A stretch of DNA of 64,000 nt, from the NCBI GenBank assembly GCA_016098155.1, contig JAAAJB010000034.1, positions 1 through 64,000 on the forward strand, in the 5' to 3' direction. This stretch comes from Actinomortierella ambigua. Lineage: Eukaryota; Mortierellomycota; Mortierellomycetes; Mortierellales; Mortierellaceae. The translations under genes and the position numbers were made by a program. Each line of letters starts with the position of its first letter. Position 1 is the first letter of the stretch. The notes below the pieces were generated by a model. The model made no database searches. It worked only from the letters and a program-made list of their open reading frames with translations, and was not told the DNA's origin. Below, one piece after another: positions 44,974-56,945 of the stretch.

Positions 44974-47900
44974 TTAGAATGGGATCTTTCGTGAAATGTC
45001 CTTGGGCAAGTAGCCGATAAAGACCAATGGACCGACAATGAGCATCACAAAGACGACCATGAGGAATATAAACAGCGCTCCATACGTCCAGGCAATTCGT
45101 CGACGCTGGGCCCGAAGCTTGGCTGACAAGATCGGCGGCCGGATCTGCTTGCTGGGCCGCAACCAGAAGAGCATGGTCGAATGCCACCGGTCAATCCACG
45201 GGATCAAGCAGATCGGGAACAGGAAGAACAGGATAGCATGGCCCATCACAAAGTCGCAAGCAAACATCGACATCTCGATAATCTTGCACAAAAACTCTCG
45301 CAGCGGCTGCGAGATCGCATGCCACCCGAGCCCTCGTCCATGCCATTTGCCCGTCCACCACGCTCGATTCGTCTCGTCGTGCTTAAACTCGCGCGTCAGG
45401 AAGAACGTGATCAGACACTTGAACACAAACCGTTGGACCGAGATTGCCGCAATGACACCCAAAACCGCATGTGAAAGCACCCACGCCTCCAAAGCCCATA
45501 GCGCCTCAAACGATGCCAGCAAGATAACTAACGCCGCTGCGTGGGCGATGGCTGCCATGATTGACCCAAACTTGACACAGCATAGGTTCATCAATGGTCC
45601 AAAGACAATCGAGACCCCAAACAGACCCGCCAGAACAGCAGCGTTTGCGAGCAGAGGCCCCACAGCAAAGACACCGATGCGAAGCAGACCGCTCGTGTAA
45701 ATGGGCGAACCGGACGGCGAAAAATCTGCTGGAAACGAATGCTCAAACATGTAGCAGGTGACACACATGACCATCTGCAGGAAGGGAAGCGCAATCTCTG
45801 ACATGAAGATCACCCCAAAGTTGGCCTTGGGTGTGTCGCCGCCTAGCTTTTCGGAAGGATGGCCTAGACGCTTGCGCTTGTATCCCGTGATACGAGTACG
45901 GATGGTGCGACAGTACGATATCCAAGAGGATGCATGTGTTCGCGAGTTGCCACGTGAGAGCCATCGTAAAAACTCGCGATAGTCCACCAAGAAATCAACA
46001 AAGGCAAACTGGTGAGGGTTGAAGAGGAACGGCGAAGTCACCAGTGCCAGGACAGACACCCAAAAGTAGGTCAGATGGGGCACCCACATGGTGATGGACG
46101 CAAAAATAAGCATCAGCAGCATTCGCATGCCCAGATACAGCGACGGCTCGGCAAAGCGTGAGTAGAGCAGCGAGAAGGGCGTCCGCGTCGTGGCAAAGCC
46201 GCGACCAGTCGCGATATAGCGCGCGCCTCCAAAGGACAGGTTCGTCAGGATCGAGTTGGTGTAGATCTGTGTCACAAACACCTCAAACAAGGGCGACAGC
46301 GACATGAAATGCTTGCCCAAGCGGAGAATGCTCCGTGCAAAGCCGCGCTCCATAAACTCTTGGAGGAACAATGGCAAAAAGGCGATGAAGAAGACAATAA
46401 AGATGGACAGGACACAGCGTTTGATCCAATCGTACACCGGCACGAGGTTGACGCATCCTGACTCGACATCATCGGAACAGACCTGTACAGACGACGCCAT
46501 CGAGCCGATAAAGAGCATCGACACAAGGAACATCTGTACCGACAACATGATGAAAATGTTGTTGATGTGGAATCCGGGGTGTGCGTAATAGAACGTCAAG
46601 AAGCGATCGAGGGGGAGCTGCGTACCGAGATAGTAGTATTCGCGCGACAACATCTGTTCACCCATGCCTGTGCCAATCTTGGTGTTGAAATTGAGAATAG
46701 AGCCAAATCCTAAATCACGACCCTTGCCGCATTGGTAGTACTCCGTATGCTTGATCGTTCCTCCGCGACTAAAGGCTGTCATGCCAGCATAGATATCCTC
46801 GTTCAAATGGAGCCCTTTTTGTGCTTTGCTGACACCTATAGGTCATTGTGTTTTTTTCGTAAGCAAATAGAAAGAAAAGAAAAAATGGGTGTTAGGTTTC
46901 GATAATGGTCCCTCGTATGAATCTCCAACCCAAGAACCCAAGCATTCTTCACGCCGAAAAATGAAACTTACCTCCACGAGTGGACATAAAGATAAAGTTT
47001 AGGAAATCAGGATGGCCATAGTGAAGCTTGCCTCCAATCTTGGCCATCATGCGCTGGGTGAGGGTACCAAACGTCTGCTCCTTGCCGGCGGCGACATCTC
47101 CCAAAACGCCAATGTTCTCCGAAAAGATGTACTCTCGAGCGCCCACGATGGCGACAGGCGTCGGCACATCTTTCGAGTCGAGCTGAGGTGAATAGGGTGA
47201 CACTGCAGGCATGTGGTACTGCTCAAACTCGCCAAGGACATTGCGGATCTTGAGGGCCTCTTCCAGATAGTTGTCCTGATTGGCGTCGACCAATTGAACA
47301 TACTCGCCTCGCGAAAAGATGATGGAGTGGTTCTGATTGTCAGACTTGCCGTCACCCAGGATTGGGTTCCCTGGCAGACGAATGCGGTACTTTGGCTTGC
47401 GCTTTCCGTCGGGCATTATCTCGCAATGACCGTCAATCAAGACCGAGTACACGACAGGCTCGCCTCCCTCGACCTCTGGTGGGCGCTCGTCCAGATAGGC
47501 AATCTGCAGATTCGGGTAGGCACGAAGAAGAAGTTCGGCGTTCTCGGCCTCTTCCTTGCTAAATTTTGTGAAACGCTGCATCGACACGACAAACTTGAAC
47601 TTTTGGCTCGACAGTCGGTTCAGTTCTCGCTCAAGACGCTCACCATTGCCGCCAAATAGCTGGACAACCTCGGGATTCTCGACACGGTACAACAACTTGA
47701 TCGCCTTGGCATAGTTCATGAAGCCGGAGACTGTACGGTACAACGTCTGAGCACGGAGTGACGCCCAGATACGGGTGCGGAGCGTGTACTCGGGAGCAGC
47801 CGACTTGAAGCCAATGCAGTAGAAGGGAAGGTCGTCATTCTTGGTCCGGTCAACGTCCCTGTTACTGTCCTTCTCGGCATCAGAGCCAGAGAGACCTAGA

Positions 47901-50900
47901 CCAGTGCTGCTACCAAACATATTGGACTCCTCGGCCAAGATTTTGGTATCGCGGACAAAGTTGTCCCACTCGACCGAATGTAGCTGTTTGAGGTACTCGA
48001 GCAAGGTCACGCGCGTGTTTTGGTCCTCCTCGCGGATAATCTCGCGCAAGGAGAGCAAAATCTTCTCCGAGTAGTGCGGCACCAGAACAGTGAATGTCGG
48101 CATCTCATCGACGGGCAAAGGCGAAGGAATCGAAGTCGACAAGGACTGGGCGAAAAAGGTGATTCGACGTTCAGCCTCCGAGTGCTGAGGGTAAAACTCG
48201 GTCTGGACCGAAGAATCCTCTTGAGCAACAAAGAACGTGGGGGCTTTGAGGGTACGCTTGTCGCCATGCTCAGAGGGCACCTGCTGGTACAATAATCGCT
48301 GGACGTGTTCAATCGACAACAGGTGCTCACGGTACATCGAGATGACGATTGCATTCCAGATCTGCGAGCAAAGCACTTTGGGCTTGAATTTGACGTCCAT
48401 ATCGGCCGTAGCGAGCAACTTTGCATAAATGCGCTTGGGCAGACGCGAGAAGATGTTTCGCCATGGTGTCCATATCGAAATACCGAGTCGGAACGACTGG
48501 AAGACGGAAAAGATGGTGTTCCAGATAACATACCATAGATAAGTGTCCAGGAAGAAGAGCACTAGGTCGACAAAGAACATGACAACGACCGTCAGGACTG
48601 GCATCACCGAGCAGAGAACCCGGCCAATGTACTTGTCTTCGCAGTTGGGGATGCGCTCAGAGTAGAGAGCCTTGAGCGGGTCCGTAAAGGAGACCACGAG
48701 GAAGAAATATGACTCGACAAGTTTGCATCCAAAGACAAGGGTCCACAGGAAGATGGAGAGCATACGATCGGATCGGTTCAGCTTTGGGTATGAGGCAGTG
48801 AACGTCTGCGATGCCAGATTTTTGCGCGACGTCTTGGATGGCGAGCCAAAGAGCTGGTTCGACGGGAAGATGGCAAAGACCAAGGTGGTGATGATGGAAA
48901 TGACAAACTGAATGATACCAATGATCAAGGACACAGTACCCTTGCGCTGAAACATGCAGATATACACCGACGGCCCAGCATTGATGATAAGCACCGTGAC
49001 CAAGATAATGAGCCGTCGCATCAACATGGCCGAGTTGGACCACGTCAGCGGAATAAACATAAACTCGCAAAAGACGCCGAGGAGCATGATGCTCGTCGCA
49101 ATGGCACCTCCCAAGGCAACCACCGACCACTGAACAGGAGCCTCATCTTCATCCTCGTTCAGGTATAGGAAGGGCGAGTTGTAGGAGGCATAGTACCAAA
49201 ACGAAACGACATGGATGATCCAGATGCGAGTAAAGTTGACTGCAAGATGGAGCCAGGTGCGCTTCTCGATGTAGGTCTTGCGGAACGCCGACGACCAATC
49301 CATCCGCTGGAGGACATTCCACCGCTGGCCGATATGGATATCAACGAGCCGTGTCTTGTCATCGAGTCGAAGACGTTCGATACCTTCGGGACTCCAAAAG
49401 GCCTGGTTAATGTCGTCGTAGCCGATGATTGACTTGTGGTCGCGTTCGCGCTTGACGTACTTGCCACCCATGGCCTCGTAGGATTGGTCGCGGATAAAGG
49501 AATACAGAGGAGTGATGACATGACGCAGGTACTCGCCCTCAGGAACGGGATCGACCATCTGCTGGCACTCTGACGATAGGTAGTAATCTTCGGCGCACTT
49601 GAAGATGAAGCAAAGGCATTCAGGTAGGAATCGGATCTGGGATGCCTCGCCCCAAAGCAAAAGGTACAGCGCCACTTGACGGGCCCGATCAAAGTGCGAC
49701 ATTTGGTGCATACGCGTCTTCCAATTGAGCTCGGCCGCTGCTAGGTTTTCGTGGTTCTCGACGTGGAGAGCGCCGGGCTGGGGGACCATCGAGTTGCGGT
49801 TGACTTTTTTGTTCTTGCCGGGCGCAGAATGGTAACCCATGTGGTCATCAAGATCCAGCTGGGCAGCAAAGTACCATTTGCGGTAGTTGGCATACTCTCC
49901 CCCGATGTAGTCGGCGTGGATGGTTGTTAGCGCCTGAATTGGACTCATGCGAGAGGCTCGCGAGTCGAGCATGGTCATGAAGGCATCGAGCTGGTTGCAC
50001 ATGCTGTCGTGTTGGAATCCAAACTTGCGAGTCAGATCCAGCATGATGCTTTCAATCTCCTCGCGCGTCACTGGAACTTGTCTCTCAATAGTCCATGATG
50101 GGTAAGGGTTTGGAGGAAGAGGAGGGGGGGAAGGCGGCGGTGGCTGCATGGGTACCCCATTTGGGTCGGCAAAAGGGTTAAAGTTGGACGATGAGCTGGT
50201 GCGGTGGTGATTCTGGTAGTGGTGATTGGAGAACATGCTGCGCTTGCTTTCTAGCATTGACAATAATGCATCCGAGGATGGGGCGATGCCAGTATAGCGA
50301 CCATCATCAGGACCACGAAGCGGGCCAAAGAGATCAACATCTGACCCATAATACGGGGATGGTGACGTGCGATAGGCATCAGACCTATTCGAATAAGCAG
50401 CCTCGCTAAAGGTTTCCGTGTCTGATTCCGATGGGCCAAGAGGAAGTTTGCCCTTTTGCCTCATGACAGCGAATTTGTCTCTTGGAGGTTGTGAGCCTGA
50501 GAATCCTACTGTGGAAGAATATAAGCTATGGTTAGCAGTGCTTCAGAGGAGCATGCTTTCCTTAGTGTGTCATGGCACCCTCTAATCCATCACTACTTTT
50601 CATGCGTCTGCTCCTTTCATTATGAATCACCAAGAGCTTCTTTTTCAATACTTACCATCACTAGTTAGCTCAGACTCCTCATCAGTGGTCGCCTGCGAAG
50701 GATGGATATACGCCTCCAGTGGAGGTGAGTGTGCAGGGTCTCCATGATAGTGCGACGGACTTCCTGTGCTGAGGCTCATTGGATGCCCAGGAAAGATGTT
50801 GTTGTTGCTGTTCAAGGGGTGCACAGGGTATTCTTGGGCTGCACTGGAGAATATTCTAGGCGAAGCCATCTGTCCAGGAGACAGTTGGTGCTGTGGGTAG

Positions 50901-51124
50901 TAGTCGTACCCTCGTGGTGACATCGCCACCGGCGCAGTAGCAAGAGCAGGGTATGCCGGAGAAAGCTGTTGGTGTTGGTGAGGCTGCGGGTTAAACGACG
51001 AGCTGATGCCTCCTGCATGCTCTGTGCGAGGGCTGATTATTCTCTCCGGCCGTCGCATGGCAGGCGAGACACGTGCTGTCGAGGATCCAGCAGGGCTACC
51101 ACCTTGATGGGGTTGGAACTCCAT
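44974..51124 (-). CDS. FKS1: 1,3-beta-D-glucan synthase catalytic subunit
   Basis: This plasma-membrane GT48 enzyme makes wall beta-1,3-glucan from UDP-glucose and is regulated by Rho1. Three exons are read (51124-50656, 50508-46972 and 46835-44974), giving 1,955 residues (yeast about 1,876). The junctions TSDVGFSGSQPPRDKF and [20 protein letters not shown] restore expected sequence. The N-terminal 200 residues are low complexity, followed by the FKS1 dom1 region (RKFGFQHDSMCNQLDAFM). A first group of membrane helices comes next. A large cytosolic catalytic part includes YRIRLPGNPILGDGKSDNQN and EYVQLVDANQDNYLEEALK. Second and third helix groups run to the C-terminus. The echinocandin hot-spot positions read FLVVSFTDP and DWIKRCVL. 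It is the only glucan synthase in the window. Confidence 0.97.
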
Positions 51125-53946
51125 GTGAAGGAGGTGGACTTTTCAAGTCGAACCGCTGTCGACCTTTCACAACCAGAGCAATGTAGATGAAGAGGAAAAG
51201 TCAACACCACTGTATTACGATCAGATGTGAAGAGTATATATCCGGGCGAGAGTGTGCGGTTGGTTGAGAGGGAGTAAAAGGCGAGAAAAGCAAGCATCCA
51301 GAGTGCAATGGCCACACGAGTGTGGAATGCAGATGTAGGGGAGGGGCGAAGAAGGTCTAGTGTGTATCTGCTTACCGATAGTGTTCTGTGATGTACTTCA
51401 GGAACGATCGGCAGTTTACAAGAAATGTGGGTAGCTGCGATTTTTTTTTCGTCCAACTCGTCTCCCTTCTGCTACTGCCGTTCCTCTTCGTGCAAGAAAG
51501 AGGAGAAGGGAGGTGGTGTTGAGTGAAGTGAATGTCTGCAGCGAATGTCTGCTAGTTCAATGAGCAATGAATGGCAAGACGTGAATGCAACAGGGCAGGG
51601 GCAAAACTAGGTTTATGCAGGTTGGCTGCGTACAAGAGTCTGTGCGCACAGAATGAAATTTGCGGAGAAATGGGGATTGGCGATAGAAGGACGAGAGAGG
51701 GCAGGATATTAAAGGTGCACAGGCAAAGAAGAGGAGAGAAAGAGAAACAGGCAGGTAGGCGGCAAAAGTGAGGCCGACTAGTTGCGAAAAGAAAAAAGAA
51801 AGAGAGAGAGAGAAAGAAAGAAGGAGGGTATGAAAGAAGATAGAAGAAAGGACGAAACGGTCAAAATACAGTTTGGCGACACTGACATGCTGGAGAGAGG
51901 GAACGTGCAGCCTATTCTTACTGGTCCCACTTTCGTCTCTGTGCTTGGACCTGAACCTTGTGGGCATCACAGACAATGACACACTAGCCAGGCAGCAGAC
52001 GACCATACACACATTCCTACAGAGTCAATACACACACGAAGGAGAGATCCAAACATAGCAATCCACTCCCTACCTCAAAGACCATCATAAAGTCGTGCCT
52101 CTTCCTCTCCTCACTTCTGTTTCAACATCCCCTCCCCTTCTCCACTCTCGATTCTCCATCCTCTTCGCACACTATAGTCCTTTCCCCATCCCTCCACCAT
52201 CCCCTTCGTGCCCTGCACCAGACATCCCGGCCACTGATCCGTATCGGCGCCCTCCGCCACAATTTACTGCAGTCTACTGGTGTTCTGTTTCGTCCTCGGG
52301 GTCCTCCCGGCTCGCAAGGTTTATGAGATGGTGAATTAGCAACTATTAATCCTTGACCTCTTGTTCGACCACTTTCTGGCACATCGAGGCGTGTGTGCAT
52401 TTGGATTAGCTCTCTCTCTTTTTGCTCTCCCTCTCTATCTCTGCCTTGTTACCAGCCTGCTGTCACCATCGGTACCACTCAAGTATATCACTACAGAACG
52501 TCAAAAGGCCAAGCACGGCAGGGCATTGCAAAGCAAAGTGGGGCCGGAAGGGAATGCATTTCTTCCCTCTACTATAGCTGTCGTCAGCAGATATTCTTCT
52601 GCTGGCTCGTATAGCCTCTCAGAGGCTTGCGGATTCGACTATATTTTGTGCATCCAGTTGTTCATACGATCTACATACATCCACACTGCTGTGAATCGCC
52701 ATCAGGGCAGACTGGGATATCCAGGAGGTGCTATTGTATCGCATGGCAACCTGTCTTTTTGCTCACAAAGATTCTATTTGGCAACGAATCAGATTCTCAA
52801 TGTCTCCTTTTTTTGTACTCAGTGCCCTTATCGTAAGACCCTTGAATATTACTGCAGAGAACGACAGGCCGCGCACAGGCATTCTAATATAGGTCGTATG
52901 TCGCCCCCGTACTTGTCTCGTCTCAATCAGCTTCATCTTGGGCCCCATTTGGTTCATACTTTAGTGTGGAATAGTGGCACCCATACGAATGAATGACCGA
53001 GTCCAATATTTTGTTTTGTGCTCTGTTCCTTTTCGTACGGCGCCTAGTTCCGAGTGACTAGCGCTGCGCCTATCAGTAGAGTTTTTACAGCGATGAAAAT
53101 GTCTGTGCTCCTCCCGATTAAACATATTGAATGGACAGTCTACAGAGGGCAAGGTCAGGTAGGTTCCACCAGGACGATATTCAATCGATACTTGCCAGCG
53201 CAGCTCACTTAGGACCAATGATGCTGTTTGACCAAGAAATTTCATATCTTCAATCAATTCCGCTTCACGCCGGCTGTTAGCACCATGCAGCAACGGGGGG
53301 TGAAAGGGCAGAGAAATGCGTTTTGTCGTTTTTCCTCTATTATTGCTAGATACTTTGTTGACGTCTCGGATGCTACACAGGGACGAGAGAACGACAGGGA
53401 TTCTATCGTTGGATGATATCCGTAGCCTCTTTAGAGCTTTGGCCAACCTCGCCACGTACCAGCAAGCCCACAGATTCTCATCCCGGCGGGAAGACGGGTA
53501 GTAGGTGTAATTACGGTACAAACACACTCTCACCCTGTCTGGGCACCTCTGGCCCTCTCCACTTTTCTGTTCTTTCCATGCAGGAATCGTTCGTTTGTGT
53601 ACACTGAGTTGTATCAGAATGAACATCTTGCCACTCTGGAATATCATACACTTTTACTGGCTCTTTGTCTGTTAGTGTTATTGGCACGAACCTGGTACAG
53701 GTTGCCAAGCGTACCTGTCCCGTATTTGGCCGTAGGCAGTATCGTTGCCCAAGTGCTTCGAGGCAATCTTTCTCATGAATAAACTCTTTCACAGTTATCA
53801 CTTACTATAGACACGGGAAACGACACCACTGTCTTCAATATCAATTTATATCCCACTTTCAATGAATTTGCCTCTTTAAATCCTCCTCGTTACTCACTCT
53901 ACCCATTCTGCGCACCAACTGACCCTCTACCTGCGATCTCGTTATT
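51125..53946. other. 2.8-kb divergent region between FKS1 and the GH72 gene
   Basis: This region must hold the promoters of both wall genes. The FKS1-proximal part has GA and CT tracts (51720-51840 and 52100-52200). The middle and distal part (52360-53650) is of ordinary composition and contains two moderately long open frames on opposite strands, neither of recognised family. An AGCCTCT-C-AGAGGCT inverted repeat lies near 52613-52627. Confidence 0.5.
52961..53647 (-). other. 228-codon open frame of unknown status
   Basis: The frame is open for 687 bp with a normal amino-acid mixture and contains basic stretches (ISSNDRIPVV, SNNRGKTTKRISLPF) and several Cys/His. No domain, signal peptide or introns were recognised, and the start and context are arbitrary. 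It could be a chance frame, an orphan gene or a decayed element in the FKS1-GH72 gap. Confidence 0.2.
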
Positions 53947-55588
53947 ATGACAAAGACAATTGCAGCGTCAGTTGTCCTACTAGGGGCACTCTTCAGCTCG
54001 CTCACCTATGCGCTGAACCCCATCACCATCAAAGGCACCAAGTTCTTTGATTCGGTCACCAAAGACCAGTTTTTCATCAAGGGTGTGGCCTACCAGCCAC
54101 GCACACTGCACTCAGAGGTGATTGATCCTCTGGCCAAGCCAGCAGACTGTAAGAGAGATTTTGAACTCATGAAGGCGCTGGGTTTGAATACCATTCGTGT
54201 GTACCAGGTAAGTGCTATTCGTCGGCCTTGCAACAAGAAACTCTTAAGACGAAACACCTCGTCCCATAGGTTCCTTCCACTAATGCGCAAATGGCTGGCA
54301 ACACTTTACTCCAACACAGGTCGACAACAGGCAAAACCATGACGAGTGCATGAAACTGATGGAAGCGGCTGGTATTTATCTGCTATTGGATGTGGTCGCA
54401 CCCAAGTACTCGATCGTTCGAACCAACCCCGAGTATGATCTCAACACTTGGTCGAACGTCAAGGGCACCTTGGATGCCTTCAAAGGCTACTCCAACGTGC
54501 TCGGATTCTTTGTCGGTAACGAAGTCACCAACGACAACAAGACGACGGTGGCCAGTGCGTACGTCAAAGCTCTGTTGCGTGACACCAAGAACTATCTGGC
54601 CAGTGCTTCATCTAGGAAAATTCCAGTTGGCTACGCCAACAATGACGATCCCGATATTCGACTTCAAATCCAAGCCTACTTCAATTGCGGACCTGACAAC
54701 GAACGCATCGATTTTTTCGGCATCAACCTCTATGAGTGGTGCGGCACAAGTGTCACCTACCAGACATCCGGCTATGCAGATCGCTCCAAGGAGATCGAAG
54801 GCTATTCGATTCCTGTTTTCCTCTCCGAGTTTGGTTGCAACGCGATCATGCCACGAACATTCCCGGAGGTCAAGTCCATCCTTGGGCCGGACATGACGGA
54901 TCTCTGGTCGGGCGGCATTGTCTATGAATGGAGTCAGGAGGACAACAACTATGGCTTGGTAAAGATCAATCCTGACAATAGTGTCTCGACCTTGCCCGAC
55001 TACGCCAATCTTAAGAGTGTCCTCGCCCCGCTCAAGCCTGTCGGGGTCAAGATGGATGCATACAGTGCAACAAACAAGGCCTCCACCTGTCCAGCCCTCA
55101 CTCCCATGTGGGAACCCAATGCCAAGCTCCCTCCTATGCCATCAGCAGGTGCCTGCGACTGCATGATGTCGTCACTCAGTTGCGTTGCATCTGATCAAGC
55201 TGTTGTTACCACGGAGAGCCTCGGAACCTTGCTCAACACCATCTGCGGTATGACGTCGTGCGATGATATCAGTTCCAATGGCAAGGCCGGTGTTTATGGC
55301 CGATACTCGTCTTGTCTGCCCTCCCAAAAGCTGTCCTACATGTACAATAAGTACTACGCCATTGCTGGCAAAAAGGAGCCTACTTTCTGCTCGTTCAACG
55401 GTATGGCCAAGCTATCCACCGCCTCCAAACCGACGGACGAGGGCTGCTCAGATGTAAAAGATGCCATCATGGTCGCACCGGCTGAAACTTACAAGAGTAG
55501 TCAAGCACCCTATTCATTTTCTCCGTTCCTGGTCAGCAGTACGTCTAGCACAGCCCTTGCCATGGTGATGGGAGGTCTCCTGATATAG
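53947..55588 (+). CDS. GH72 1,3-beta-glucanosyltransferase with X8/CBM43 domain, GPI-anchored
   Basis: Enzymes of this family (Gas/Gel/Phr) cut and re-join beta-1,3-glucan chains to extend wall glucan at the cell surface. Two exons are read (53947-54207 and 54320-55588), giving 509 residues, with the junction [15 protein letters not shown]. There is a signal peptide ([19 protein letters not shown]). The catalytic acid/base Glu155 lies in FFVGNEVTN and the nucleophile Glu257 in VFLSEFGCN. The Cys-rich X8/CBM43 module spans about residues 345-450 ([14 protein letters not shown] onward). The C-terminus is Ser-rich and ends in a hydrophobic tail ([13 protein letters not shown]), as in GPI-anchored members. 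The gene is divergent from FKS1, whose product supplies its substrate polymer. Confidence 0.95.
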
Positions 55589-55813
55589 ATACAATTTTTT
55601 TCCACATGAATTTATGAATCTTCCCTTGCAAGAAAAAAAAATAAAAATAAAATAGCTACAGTTTCTATGACAAGTGTATCGTGAAATGAAGCAAGTCTTT
55701 ATGAACAAAATGATGAAGAACCAAACAATTACAAAACGAGAGAAAAAAAAATAGCCACCTCCCCAATGGTATTTTTCAAAAGGCGCCTATGTCCCCTATT
55801 GAATGCATTTTTT

Positions 55814-56695
55814 TTATGCCGATGTTGGTGCATCGCCCAAGGACTCCATCTTTGTCTTGGCGCTTTCATAGCCAACCTTGCCACCAAGAACAGTTCCATC
55901 CAGAGCGTCCTTCAGATCCTGCTCACGCTTGGCCAGATCCTGGGACGACACGACACCGCCATTGTCAACAACATTCCGGACCATGTCGCCTACTCGATCC
56001 GTGTACAGCTGAGTACCCATGGACAGGGACTGCTCGTAAAACTCGTTGACTTTGCGATCCAGGTTCTCATGGGTGACAAAGTCCTCCGCTGCATGGTACA
56101 GACGGATCAGGTTATCCAAACGCTCCTCCGACTCTTGCTCCTCTCGCTTGTGGAAGTTGGCGAGGCGCTGCTCCTTGCGTGCCTCCACAAACTCGGCGAC
56201 GCGCTGCTTCCGTTCTGCTCCTGTACCATAGCCCACCGGGTGCATCAGTGTCTCAAAGGCCTGACGTTTCTCGTTTGCGATCCGGTCTGCCTCCTGACGT
56301 GCTTGCAGTTTCTTCAGTGACTTTTGACGCTGCTCCGTCTGCCGGGATCGCTTGTGTGCCTCGTCCTTGAGGTGGTCGCGCTGAAAAGAATGACGGAGCT
56401 TGGTCATTTCGTAATCGTATTGCTGCTTGGGCGTTCCGTGGGCCTTGTAGTCGTGCTTCTTGGACATATTGGGCAGATCCTCTGCTGTGCGGGGTTCGGG
56501 TGGTGGCATAGGGGCTGCTGAGCTGCCACGAGCGTGAGGCATGCCAGGGGCATAACCCTCCTTGCCTGGGCGGTAGTTGACTGAGGGCTCCTCAACAGAC
56601 TTGCGACCAATGGTGGTCGAGTACGAAGCCCGTGCTGCTGTGAAGGACACAGAGGAGCCTGCCCTCTGGAGTTGATGGAATGTCGAACGGAGCAT
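55814..56695 (-). CDS. Mitochondrial small-subunit ribosomal protein mS26/Pet123-like
   Basis: A single exon encodes 293 residues from the ATG at 56695. An in-frame ATG at 56776 would add 27, but the chosen start gives a typical presequence (MLRSTFHQLQRAGSSVSFTA, then ARASYSTT). The middle, about residues 90-190, is a long charged helix rich in Arg, Lys, Glu and Gln (RDHLKDEAHKRSRQTEQRQ, KLQARQEADRIANEKRQAFE), as in fungal Pet123/mS26. A helical C-terminal half follows. Assignment rests on this overall pattern, presequence and length (yeast Pet123 is 318), not on a catalytic motif. Other coiled-coil mitochondrial proteins are possible. The gene is divergent from SRP40 with only about 250 bp between starts. 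Confidence 0.6.
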   Translation of the reverse strand: MLRSTFHQLQRAGSSVSFTAARASYSTTIGRKSVEEPSVNYRPGKEGYAPGMPHARGSSAAPMPPPEPRTAEDLPNMSKKHDYKAHGTPKQQYDYEMTKLRHSFQRDHLKDEAHKRSRQTEQRQKSLKKLQARQEADRIANEKRQAFETLMHPVGYGTGAERKQRVAEFVEARKEQRLANFHKREEQESEERLDNLIRLYHAAEDFVTHENLDRKVNEFYEQSLSMGTQLYTDRVGDMVRNVVDNGGVVSSQDLAKREQDLKDALDGTVLGGKVGYESAKTKMESLGDAPTSA

Positions 56696-56945
56696 GGTCG
56701 ATTGATGAATGAGAGGTTTGGCGGCGATGAATGCAAAGGGGAAACGGGACGTCGGAATTGTTGTTTTTCTTCCCACTTGATCAGGTAGGGGCTCCGAGCA
56801 CCTGAAGGTCCAAGACGGAAAGCAGTCACTATGTCGGCGAGGTAAACAACAAAAAAAAAAAAGATGCCTCTTTGCTTCCCAACTGCATCACCCTCCTGCA
56901 CAATTTCATCCACCTTTTCCCCTCATCCATCTCGCCCTTGCCGTC

